A stretch of DNA of 6,414 bases from Ruminococcaceae bacterium UBA6364 (GTDB lineage Bacteria; Bacillota; Clostridia; Oscillospirales; Acutalibacteraceae), in contig DJRI01000085.1 of NCBI GenBank assembly GCA_002440045.1, positions 1-6,414 of the forward strand, given 5' to 3'. The notes under the pieces were generated by a model. That model was not told the DNA's origin, did not search any database, and saw only the letters and a program-made list of their open reading frames with translations. This document shows positions 1 to 5,862 of the stretch, in pieces (position 1 is the stretch's first letter; the number at the start of each line of letters is the position of its first letter). A program made the translations under genes and the position numbers.

Positions 1-95
1 CACATCTATTTACAACGCAGACTAAAGATTACAAAGGTGTCATATATTTGACTTTCATAACAAAAAATGATATTATAAATTGAATTAATCGGCGG

Positions 96-824
96 TTACT
101 TAGGTCTTTCGCCGGAGGGTGCGTTTGAATTTTTCCTTGCTTCACTCTCTTTTTTAAAGCCTTCGCGTATCTCTTCCATAATGCGCTTTTCAATTCTTGA
201 AACGTATGAGCGTGAGATATGTAAGCTTTCGGCGACTTGCTTTTGAGTTTTGGGTGCGTTGCCGTCAAGCCCGTACCGTTCTATGATAATTCTGCGGTCG
301 CGCTTGTTTTTTAAGCCGTCTATTACGCGGGCTGCCGTCCTTAATTTCAGTTTTGTGTCAATGTCGTCAATTATTGTGTCGTCGACGCAAATAATATCCA
401 TAAGCGTCAGGGGATTGCCTTCGTTGTCGGTGTCAATCGGTTCGCTGAACGATATTTCCTGTGAATTTTTCTTTTGATTTCTGAAATACATCAGTATTTC
501 GTTGTCAATGCATTTTGCGGCATAGGTTGCAAGCTTTGTGCCTCTTTCGATTTTATAGCTGTTAATGCCTTTAATCAGTCCTATCGTTCCTATCGAAATC
601 AAATCATCCTGTTCGCTTGAAGTTGAATAATACTTTTTAATAACGTGCACGACAAGCCGCAAATTGTGCTCTATCAATTTGTTTTTTGCTTTAACATCGC
701 CGCTTTCTTTCTGCTCTAAAAGCAGGCGTTCTTCCTTTTTTGACAGCGGCGGCGGAAAAGATTCTGTGTTTGTGACGTGCAGAATCAAAAAAATCATATT
801 TTTCAATACACCGATAAAATCCAT
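96..824 (-). CDS. sigK: RNA polymerase sporulation sigma factor SigK (pro-SigK form)
   Basis: Sigma-70-family factor that in spore formers directs late mother-cell transcription (coat, cortex maturation, mother-cell lysis). The 242-residue product matches the length of Bacillus subtilis pro-SigK (241, from memory). Visible: a hydrophobic N-terminus (about residues 1-15, MDFIGVLKNMIFLIL) followed by the family's FPxPLS turn; region 2.1 LIEHNLRLV (50-58); region 2.2-2.4 with DLISIGTIGLIKG and KLATYAA..IDNEILM (73-115); ERYGLDG (182-188); and a region 4.2 helix-turn-helix with HISRSYVSRIEKR (about 202-214). The longest frame begins at a GTG at 857, but AAGGACGG lies 8 bases before the ATG at 824, and that start gives the family's normal N-terminus. 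The gene is continuous, unlike the skin-interrupted version in B. subtilis. The C-terminal tail (KKESEARKNSNAPSGERPK) is polar and poorly conserved. No terminator is visible after the stop. SigE and SigG belong to the same family, but the N-terminus and SRSYVSRIEKR favour SigK. Confidence 0.93.
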   Translation of the reverse strand: MDFIGVLKNMIFLILHVTNTESFPPPLSKKEERLLLEQKESGDVKAKNKLIEHNLRLVVHVIKKYYSTSSEQDDLISIGTIGLIKGINSYKIERGTKLATYAAKCIDNEILMYFRNQKKNSQEISFSEPIDTDNEGNPLTLMDIICVDDTIIDDIDTKLKLRTAARVIDGLKNKRDRRIIIERYGLDGNAPKTQKQVAESLHISRSYVSRIEKRIMEEIREGFKKESEARKNSNAPSGERPK

Positions 825-832
825 ATAAAACA

Positions 833-840
833 CCGTCCTT
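833..840 (-). promoter_or_regulatory. Ribosome binding site of sigK
   Basis: On the minus strand AAGGACGG precedes the ATG at 824 with 8 bases between. It decides the start: the upstream GTG at 857 has only a weak GCGGACG before it and would place this ribosome site inside the coding region. Confidence 0.75.
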
Positions 841-846
841 AAGACT

Positions 847-875
847 ATTTTATTCACGGCGTCCGCAATAATTGC
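847..875 (-). promoter_or_regulatory. Candidate sporulation (SigE-like) promoter for sigK
   Basis: On the minus strand, AATAAAAT (854-847) matches 6 of 8 bases of the SigE -10 consensus CATACAAT as I recall it. GCAATTA (875-869), 14 bases upstream, matches the -35 consensus (G/T)(A/C)ATATT at only 4 of 7. Transcription would begin just ahead of the ribosome site, leaving a very short leader. In Bacillus sigK is transcribed by SigE with SpoIIID; I saw no convincing SpoIIID site. This is a weak pattern match supported mainly by its position. Confidence 0.25.
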
Positions 876-899
876 CGGTCCCGAAAAAAGAGTGATTTA

Positions 900-2234
900 A
901 TGAGAAAATTTGAGCAATTCCGAATGACAGTACGTTCGCTTCTGATGCTTTTGTTTTGCGTCGGCGCGACCGCTATATATTACTTTTTTTGGCAGAAATT
1001 TTACAACTCAACGTTTGAGCATCCGTTCAGGGATAACGGTCAGCTTTTTCTTATTGCCGTTTATTTCGTGATTTTGCTTGTTTCTAACGCCTTTATCGGC
1101 AGTTACAGAATAGATGAGCTCAGAAAAAGTGAAATAATCTTTTACGGGGCTTTTGCGCTCGTTTTTACAAACGGCATTGCCTATGTTCAGATTTGCCTTG
1201 TTGAAGCCGTTATCGCAAACTTCCTCGGAATGTTCTATATCTTGCTGTCGCAGGGCGCTCTGCTCACTTTGTGGGCTATTGTTTCTTCGGTGTGTATTCA
1301 CAAAACGAACCCGCCCGAAGAAATGCTTATAGTTTACGGCAGCCATCTTGCAACCGAAATCGTTTATAAAATGAGCGAAATGGAAGACCGCTACAAAATT
1401 CTTGAGTCTGTGAACGTTGACGAAGGCTTTGAAACGGTCAAAGAAAAAGCGGAACGCTTCGGCAGTATAATAATATGCGACGTGCCCGCAAGAATGCGAA
1501 ACGATATTCTTAAATTTTGCTACGAAAACAACAAGAATATTTATGTTGTTCCCAAAATTTCCGATATTATCGTGCGAAGCGCTTCGGACATTTCGTATTT
1601 CGATTCGCCAATAATGCGCTGTACTTCAAACGGCCTTACCATAGAGCAAAGGGCTGTTAAGCGCTTTTTTGATGTTCTTCTTTCTTCACTTGCGCTTCTT
1701 GTTCTTTCACCGCTGTTTGCTGTTGTGGCGCTTGCAATAAAGCTCGCCGACGGCGGTCCCGTCTTTTACAAACAGCGCCGCTGTACGCGCGACCTTAGAG
1801 AGTTTGATATTCTCAAATTCAGAAGTATGATAGTCGATGCCGAAAAAAACGGCCCTCAGCCTGCGGTCGATAACGACAGCCGCATTACAAAGGTCGGCAA
1901 AATCATAAGGGCAACGCGAATTGACGAGCTGCCGCAGATTCTTAACATAATAAAAGGCGATATGTCAATTGTCGGTCCGCGCCCCGAAAGAATAGAGCAC
2001 GTTGCAAAATATTCTGCCGAAATTCCCGAATTTGTGTGCAGATATAAGGTTAAAGGCGGGCTTACGGGTTACGCTCAGGTTTTCGGAAAATACAATACCT
2101 CGGCATACAACAAGCTTAAAATGGACCTTATGTATATCCAGAATTATTCGCTTGCCCTTGATATAAAGCTTATAATTATGACTGTTAAAATTCTCTTTAA
2201 AAAAGAAAGCACAGAAGGCTTTAAAGAAAAATGA
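900..2234 (+). CDS. Polyprenyl-phosphate sugar-1-phosphate transferase (WcaJ/CpsE-type, bacterial sugar transferase)
   Basis: Predicted initiating enzyme of a lipid-linked surface glycan: it transfers a sugar-1-phosphate from a UDP-sugar onto undecaprenyl phosphate at the cytoplasmic membrane. The 444-residue protein has the long WcaJ-like layout. Four or so N-terminal membrane helices lie at about residues 12-31, 48-67, 78-97 and 103-132. A soluble nucleotide-fold-like middle follows, beginning LIVYGSHLA (143-151). The catalytic domain starts with membrane helix 254-283 and carries KFRSM (306-310), DELPQ (342-346, with the Asp-Glu catalytic pair known from PglC), VGPRPE (358-363), GLTGYAQV (387-394) and DLMYIQNYS (409-417). 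The sugar donor cannot be read from sequence. The ATG at 900 has a modest AAGAGTG site 5 bases upstream. It is divergent from sigK with 75 bases between, and 13 bases separate it from the downstream cytidylyltransferase, so the two are probably cotranscribed. I found no convincing housekeeping promoter ahead of it. Confidence 0.9.
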   Translation: MRKFEQFRMTVRSLLMLLFCVGATAIYYFFWQKFYNSTFEHPFRDNGQLFLIAVYFVILLVSNAFIGSYRIDELRKSEIIFYGAFALVFTNGIAYVQICLVEAVIANFLGMFYILLSQGALLTLWAIVSSVCIHKTNPPEEMLIVYGSHLATEIVYKMSEMEDRYKILESVNVDEGFETVKEKAERFGSIIICDVPARMRNDILKFCYENNKNIYVVPKISDIIVRSASDISYFDSPIMRCTSNGLTIEQRAVKRFFDVLLSSLALLVLSPLFAVVALAIKLADGGPVFYKQRRCTRDLREFDILKFRSMIVDAEKNGPQPAVDNDSRITKVGKIIRATRIDELPQILNIIKGDMSIVGPRPERIEHVAKYSAEIPEFVCRYKVKGGLTGYAQVFGKYNTSAYNKLKMDLMYIQNYSLALDIKLIIMTVKILFKKESTEGFKEK

Positions 2235-2247
2235 GTGAGGTTTTTTA

Positions 2248-2955
2248 ATGCTGTATTTTATGATTCTTGCCGGCGGCAAAGGCTCAAGAATGCATTCGCC
2301 GGAGCTTCCGAAGCAGTTTATCAAAATAGGCGACGAGCCTATCATTGTCAGAACAATAAAGAATTTTACCGATTTCGGCACTTTTGAAGCGGGCGTTGTG
2401 TGCTGTCCTGTGGATTGGCTTGAATACACAAAGGCGCTTTTGCTTGAATATGGGCTTGCGTCTGCCAATATTTCCGTTATTCCCGGCGGCGCAAACAGAA
2501 ATTCATCGGTAAAAAACGCCTGCCGCTTTCTTTCGGAGCGTTATACTCTTACCGATAACGATATAGTTCTTACGCACGACGCGGTGCGACCGTTCATTAA
2601 TTCAAGAATTATCCGCGAAAATATCGCCGCTGTTAATGATTACGGCGCGGCAAACACCGTTATGCCGATTTTTGATTCGGTTATTCGCTCTTTTGACGGC
2701 GAATTTATTTCAGACGCACTTTCAAGAAAAAATATTTACCGCGTTCAAACGCCGCAGTCTTTTAAAGCGTTACAGCTCAACACTGTTATTAATTCGCTTT
2801 CTCAAGAAGAACTTGAAAAATTCACCGATGTCGCCTCTGTCTTTTCGGAGCGCGGTTTCAGAGTAAAGCTCGTTACCGGCGACGACTCAAACATTAAAAT
2901 CACAACGCCGTTTGACCTTGCCGTGGCAGAGGCTGTTTTGCAGAATTTGCCCTAA
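2248..2955 (+). CDS. IspD/TarI-family cytidylyltransferase, more TarI-like (probable CDP-ribitol-type synthase)
   Basis: Transfers CMP from CTP onto a sugar-alcohol phosphate: 2-C-methyl-D-erythritol 4-phosphate if IspD (isoprenoid MEP pathway), or D-ribitol 5-phosphate if TarI (wall teichoic acid or capsule). The 235-residue length suits both. Motifs: the CTP-binding loop LAGGKGSRM..PELPKQF (7-24, with Arg14 and Lys22), GGANRNSS (80-87), THDAVRPF (109-116), QTPQSF (167-172), FTDVASV (192-198) and NIKITTPFDL (215-224). LAGGxGSRM, PKQF, THDAVRPF and QTPQSF are, as I recall, the TarI forms; Bacillus IspD reads PAAGxGxRM, HDGARPF and QTPQAF. The preceding sugar transferase also points to a surface polymer. 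Against TarI, no TarJ-like reductase is in the window. Databases would probably label it ispD. The ATG at 2248 has GTGAGG 7 bases upstream. The catalytic class is secure and the substrate is not. Confidence 0.88.
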   Translation: MLYFMILAGGKGSRMHSPELPKQFIKIGDEPIIVRTIKNFTDFGTFEAGVVCCPVDWLEYTKALLLEYGLASANISVIPGGANRNSSVKNACRFLSERYTLTDNDIVLTHDAVRPFINSRIIRENIAAVNDYGAANTVMPIFDSVIRSFDGEFISDALSRKNIYRVQTPQSFKALQLNTVINSLSQEELEKFTDVASVFSERGFRVKLVTGDDSNIKITTPFDLAVAEAVLQNLP

Positions 2956-2974
2956 GTAACCGCGTAAGCGTTAC
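2956..2974. terminator. Possible hairpin between convergent genes
   Basis: GTAAC-GC and GC-GTTAC can pair as 7 base pairs with one bulged C around a GTAA loop, directly after the cytidylyltransferase stop and 6 bases before the stop of the convergent gene. No T-run follows on either strand, so it is not a standard intrinsic terminator. It is included only because of its position in a 25-base convergent gap. Confidence 0.25.
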
Positions 2975-2980
2975 CGACGG

Positions 2981-3295
2981 TCAGCTTGTGTAATCGGCAA
3001 TAAGTTTTTTTAATTCCGAATCGCTTTTTGCGGTTATTCCGTTTTTTAAAAGCTCTCGGTCACTTTCGGGGAGCGCCGAAGTGAAAATATCAAAAACTTC
3101 AAGCGGAATGTCGGAGTTTTCTTTAAACACCGCAAGCTTTCCCTTATACTCTTTAAGCACATAGCTTTTTTCGCTTCTTACCTCGCTTACTGCGCTTTGC
3201 GGCGTTACGGCAGCTTTTTCATTCGGCTTGACGATATAGACAAGCATAAGCACGGCTGTTAAAATAAAACATATACTCAAAATTTTTCCTCTCAT
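2981..3295 (-). CDS. Small membrane-anchored BofC C-terminal-domain-like protein
   Basis: A 104-residue protein with one N-terminal hydrophobic segment (about residues 5-22, ILSICFILTAVLMLVYIV), a polar linker, and a compact domain from about residue 45 to the end: YVLKEYKGKLAVFKE, PLEVFDIFTSALPESD, LLKNGITAKS, ELKKLIADYTS. This pattern (YxxxEYxGKxAVF, LPxxDxxLLxxGI, ELxxLIxDY) resembles small clostridial proteins that I recall being assigned the BofC C-terminal domain. BofC in Bacillus is an exported forespore protein that restrains the SpoIVB signalling protease controlling pro-SigK processing. The assignment is from memory and approximate, and function in this organism is unproven. There is no lipobox (LSIC has Ile before Cys), so the segment is an anchor or uncleaved signal. 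The frame could open at a TTG at 3313, but AAGGGAG 8 bases before the ATG at 3295 fixes the start. It is convergent with the cytidylyltransferase and divergent from the PBP gene. Confidence 0.72.
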   Translation of the reverse strand: MRGKILSICFILTAVLMLVYIVKPNEKAAVTPQSAVSEVRSEKSYVLKEYKGKLAVFKENSDIPLEVFDIFTSALPESDRELLKNGITAKSDSELKKLIADYTS

Positions 3296-3303
3296 AATTT
3301 CTG

Positions 3304-3310
3304 CTCCCTT
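3304..3310 (-). promoter_or_regulatory. Ribosome binding site of the BofC-like gene
   Basis: AAGGGAG on the minus strand, 8 bases before the ATG at 3295. The longer frame from a TTG at 3313 would start 2 bases ahead of this site and contain it, so the ATG is the better start. Confidence 0.75.
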
Positions 3311-3337
3311 CAAACCGTATTATTGACTGTTTAGGCG

Positions 3338-3352
3338 GAAATTATTAATTTC
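3338..3352. repeat. 15-base palindrome in the divergent promoter region
   Basis: GAAATT-ATT-AATTTC is a perfect 6-base inverted repeat around a 3-base centre. It lies between the BofC-like gene and the PBP gene and covers the expected transcription start of the leftward promoter, a place where a repressor could bind. The arms are AT-rich, so chance is possible. No regulator gene is in the window. Confidence 0.4.
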
Positions 3353-3356
3353 GGTC

Positions 3357-3362
3357 ATTATA
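3357..3362 (-). promoter_or_regulatory. Candidate -10 element for the BofC-like gene
   Basis: The minus strand reads TATAAT here, a perfect SigA -10 hexamer, about 62 bases before the ATG at 3295. No acceptable TTGACA-like box lies 16-18 bases upstream (the 17-base position reads TCACAA). With the two preceding bases it reads CATATAAT, 7 of 8 with the recalled SigE -10 consensus CATACAAT, again without a clear -35. A sporulation promoter is therefore possible but not shown. Confidence 0.3.
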
Positions 3363-3391
3363 TGTACTTTTTCAAGTATTTGTGATATACT
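3363..3391 (+). promoter_or_regulatory. Probable SigA promoter with extended -10 for the PBP-ruvX operon
   Basis: TGATATACT (3383-3391) is an extended -10: the TG dinucleotide, one base, then TATACT (5 of 6 with TATAAT). The -35 position at 17-base spacing, TGTACT (3363-3368), is poor, which is common for extended -10 promoters. Transcription would start near 3398, 26 bases before the ATG. An inverted repeat TACTT-tttc-AAGTA (3365-3378) sits between the two boxes. Confidence 0.5.
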
Positions 3392-3407
3392 TATTCTTGT
3401 TTCATAC

Positions 3408-3414
3408 AAGGAGG
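3408..3414 (+). promoter_or_regulatory. Ribosome binding site of the PBP gene
   Basis: AAGGAGG, a perfect Shine-Dalgarno core, with 9 bases to the ATG at 3424. It excludes the upstream in-frame GTG at 3382, which lies inside the promoter's -10 region and could not be on a transcript starting near 3398. Confidence 0.9.
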
Positions 3415-3423
3415 ATTTTCCTT

Positions 3424-5859
3424 ATGGCAAACAAAAAGAAAAATGTTTTTGACGCACCCTTAAAGGTTCTTAAAAATCTTAAAGGGAACGGCAAAAAGGC
3501 CAAAAAAAATAAAAAACCGAAAAAGCCTCATCCCGTGTTGAAAAAGGTTATGTCGGTCATTCTTGTGATAGTTGCAATCGGTATTGTTTGCAGTACCGTT
3601 GCGGTTACTTATGTTTATAAGTTCGGCAAGGATTATGTAAACTCCGGCAAGAAAATAGACCTTGACCTTTACAAGGCAAACCAGGAGCAGACAAGCATTA
3701 TTTACGGCTATGACAAAAATAACGAGCTTGTTGAGCTTTTGCGGCTTCACGGCGCCGAAAACCGCGTGTGGATATACTATAACGATATTCCGCAGTCGAT
3801 GATTGACGCGTTTCGCTGCCTTGAAGATAAGCGCTTTTACGACCACAAGGGCGTTGACTGGACGAGTATTATAAACGGTGTTATAAAAACGGGCTTTCAG
3901 CGAGGCTCTTCAACAATAACACAGCAGTTAATCAAAAACCTTACCGGTGAAAACGGCAGAACGTTTTCGCGTAAGTTTTATGAAATACTTAACGCGCTTA
4001 ACCTTGAAAAGCACTATTCAAAAAGCACGATTATGGAGGCGTACCTTAACACCGTTTATCTCGGTAACGGCTGTTACGGCATAAAAACCGCCGCCGAAAA
4101 GTATTTCGGCAAGGATGTTGAAGATTTAAACGTTGCCGAGTGCGCGGTAATCGCCGCAATTACACAGTCGCCCGCAGAGTGGGACCCCCTTACAGAGCCT
4201 AAGGATAATAAGGCGAGACAGGAGTTCTGCTTGAAATGCATGTATGAGCAGGGCAGACTTTCAAAAGAAGAATATGACGAAGCCGTTGCATACGAGCTTG
4301 TTTTCACAAACAGCGAAAACTATAAAGGCAGTCAGATTAAAAATACCGACGATACAGACGAAAAAGACTATACCGAGGACGATGTTAAATATTCAAATCC
4401 CGAGTCTACCGACAATTCGTCCTACTATGTCGATTATGTAATTGAAAAGGTTATTTCGGACCTTGAAAAAGAATATGACTTAACTTATAACGAAGCGTGG
4501 CGCAAGGTGTTCTTCGGCGGACTCAGAATTTACACGGCTGTTGACTCCGAAATTCAGAGTATTGCCGAAAAAGTCTATGTAAACCGCGAAACATTCCCGG
4601 ATGAAGAAGATACCGAGGATAACCCCGCCGTTCAGTCAGCCATAACGATTATGGATTACAGCGGCAGAATTGTTGCAATGGTCGGCGGTGCAGGCGAAAA
4701 AACAACCTTCCGCGGACTCAACAGAGCCTCCGATTCCGTAAGACAGCCCGGTTCATCAATTAAGCCGCTTTCGATTTATGCGCCCGTTATAGAAAATAAC
4801 GTTGCAACGTGGTCAACAATGGTTCAGAACTACGGCATAAAACTCGGCTCACAGCGGTGGCCATATAACTTCGGCGGCCTTGCGGGTTCGCCCACAAACT
4901 TCGTAACGGTTCAGTATGCCGTTCAGGATTCTCTTAATACCGTTCCTGTTCAGCTTGCAAGAAAAATAGGTCTTACAAAGTGCTTTAACTTCCTTGTAGA
5001 CGACCTTCACTTCACAACGCTTGTTACCGATGAAGACGACCCCAACTGCGACAAGAACTATTCTTCTATGTGCGTCGGCGGTATGAGTCAGGGCGTTACA
5101 ACGCTTGAAATGACGGCGGCGTATGCAATATTCGGCAATAACGGATATTATTTTGAGCCTTTCTGCTACTACAAGGTTACAAATAACGACGGAACAGAAG
5201 TACTCCTTGAAACAGGCGACTCGACAGGCGAGCAGGTTTTAAGCGAAGCCTCGGCTGGCGTGATGCTTCAGATTTTAAAAACAGTTTCAAGCTACGGCAC
5301 GGGCGCAGGCTACGGCGTTAAGGGCTTTGAAAACTTCTCGAAAACAGGTACGACCTCTGACGATAAAGACAGATGGTATGTCGGCGGCACACCGTATTAT
5401 GTTGCTTCCGTTTGGTACGGCTACGACACGCCCAAGCCCATTAAGAATGTTTACGGCAACCCCGCAGGTAAAATTTATCATGCCATTATGTCAGAAATCC
5501 ATAAAAATCTTGACGACAAGTCCTTCCCGACGGCAAGCGGTGTTGTTGCAAGAAAGTATTGTAAGATTTCGGGCGACCTTGCCACGGATACCTGCAAGAG
5601 TACGGGCACGGGTTATTATAAATCCACAAATCTTCCCGCAAAGTGCAAGGGCTGTGCAATGATTCACGCAATAGGCAGTGAGATTTCCGACGATATGACA
5701 AAACCGCAGGTATCGACAACCGAGGTTGCGACAACAAAGCAACAACCTAAAACCACAAAGCCCGCAACAACAGCGGCACCGAAAACAACCGAGCCGGCAA
5801 CTTCCGAGGCAACAGAGCCTAAGCCGGAGCCTGATAATACAGAACCGGCAGGGGATTAA
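3424..5859 (+). CDS. Bifunctional class A penicillin-binding protein (GT51 transglycosylase + transpeptidase, PBP1A type)
   Basis: Polymerises lipid II into glycan strands and crosslinks the peptides outside the cytoplasmic membrane. The product has 811 residues. In order: a very basic cytoplasmic N-terminus (Lys-rich to about 40); a membrane helix at about 42-66; the GT51 domain with EDKRFYDHKGVDW (catalytic Glu134), RGSSTITQQLIKN (160-172) and EAYLNTVYLGNGCYGI (205-220); an acidic Asp/Glu/Ser linker (about 305-335); the transpeptidase with PGSSIKP (nucleophile Ser444, Lys447), SLN (503-505) and KTGT (640-643); a distal region with four cysteines (713, 724, 741, 744); and a Thr/Pro/Glu-rich tail. 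All catalytic motifs of both activities are intact. The start is set by the AAGGAGG at 3408. It is first in an operon with ruvX, which begins 3 bases after its stop. Class A PBPs are paralogous (ponA, pbpF, pbpD and others) and I cannot choose a symbol. Confidence 0.95.
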   Translation: MANKKKNVFDAPLKVLKNLKGNGKKAKKNKKPKKPHPVLKKVMSVILVIVAIGIVCSTVAVTYVYKFGKDYVNSGKKIDLDLYKANQEQTSIIYGYDKNNELVELLRLHGAENRVWIYYNDIPQSMIDAFRCLEDKRFYDHKGVDWTSIINGVIKTGFQRGSSTITQQLIKNLTGENGRTFSRKFYEILNALNLEKHYSKSTIMEAYLNTVYLGNGCYGIKTAAEKYFGKDVEDLNVAECAVIAAITQSPAEWDPLTEPKDNKARQEFCLKCMYEQGRLSKEEYDEAVAYELVFTNSENYKGSQIKNTDDTDEKDYTEDDVKYSNPESTDNSSYYVDYVIEKVISDLEKEYDLTYNEAWRKVFFGGLRIYTAVDSEIQSIAEKVYVNRETFPDEEDTEDNPAVQSAITIMDYSGRIVAMVGGAGEKTTFRGLNRASDSVRQPGSSIKPLSIYAPVIENNVATWSTMVQNYGIKLGSQRWPYNFGGLAGSPTNFVTVQYAVQDSLNTVPVQLARKIGLTKCFNFLVDDLHFTTLVTDEDDPNCDKNYSSMCVGGMSQGVTTLEMTAAYAIFGNNGYYFEPFCYYKVTNNDGTEVLLETGDSTGEQVLSEASAGVMLQILKTVSSYGTGAGYGVKGFENFSKTGTTSDDKDRWYVGGTPYYVASVWYGYDTPKPIKNVYGNPAGKIYHAIMSEIHKNLDDKSFPTASGVVARKYCKISGDLATDTCKSTGTGYYKSTNLPAKCKGCAMIHAIGSEISDDMTKPQVSTTEVATTKQQPKTTKPATTAAPKTTEPATSEATEPKPEPDNTEPAGD
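5713..5856 (+). repeat. Low-complexity Thr/Pro/Glu-rich C-terminal tail of the PBP
   Basis: These codons encode about 48 residues (764-811) built from loose units such as TTKQQPK, TTKPATT, AAPKTTEPAT and SEATEPKPEP, ending NTEPAGD. The DNA is correspondingly rich in ACA/ACC/CCG/GAG triplets. Such extracellular tails are common on clostridial PBPs and probably act as disordered spacers in the wall. The unit length is irregular, so this is compositional rather than a tandem array. Confidence 0.75.
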
Positions 5860-5862
5860 GCT

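Noticed and set aside
1..95. A T-rich stretch downstream of sigK (minus strand, TTTTTTG near 67-61) considered as a terminator.
   Set aside because: No stable GC-containing stem precedes the T-run. I found no promoter or gene in these 95 bases either.
825..857. N-terminal extension of SigK from a GTG at 857.
   Set aside because: It would put the AAGGACGG ribosome site inside the coding sequence, has only a weak site of its own, and adds 11 residues absent from SigK relatives.
1008..1346. A 112-codon minus-strand frame inside the sugar transferase gene.
   Set aside because: It is antisense to conserved membrane-helix codons, has no recognisable motif and no plausible ribosome site, so it is a shadow of the real gene.
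92..2963. CCTAAGTAACCGC occurs at the stop of sigK (minus strand, 104-92) and at the stop of the cytidylyltransferase (plus strand, 2951-2963), as 13-base inverted copies.
   Set aside because: A rough estimate for a window of this size gives about one such 13-base match by chance, it overlaps unrelated codons, and no third copy was seen. Not treated as a repeat element.
3382..3423. N-terminal extension of the PBP (MIYLFLFHTRRIFL) from a GTG at 3382.
   Set aside because: It overlaps the -10 box and the perfect AAGGAGG. The ATG at 3424 has ideal spacing and gives a typical basic cytoplasmic N-terminus.
5287..5745. Several open frames on both strands inside the 3' half of the PBP gene.
   Set aside because: They lie opposite or out of frame with a gene whose motifs are intact, have no ribosome sites, and encode compositionally odd, unrecognisable proteins.
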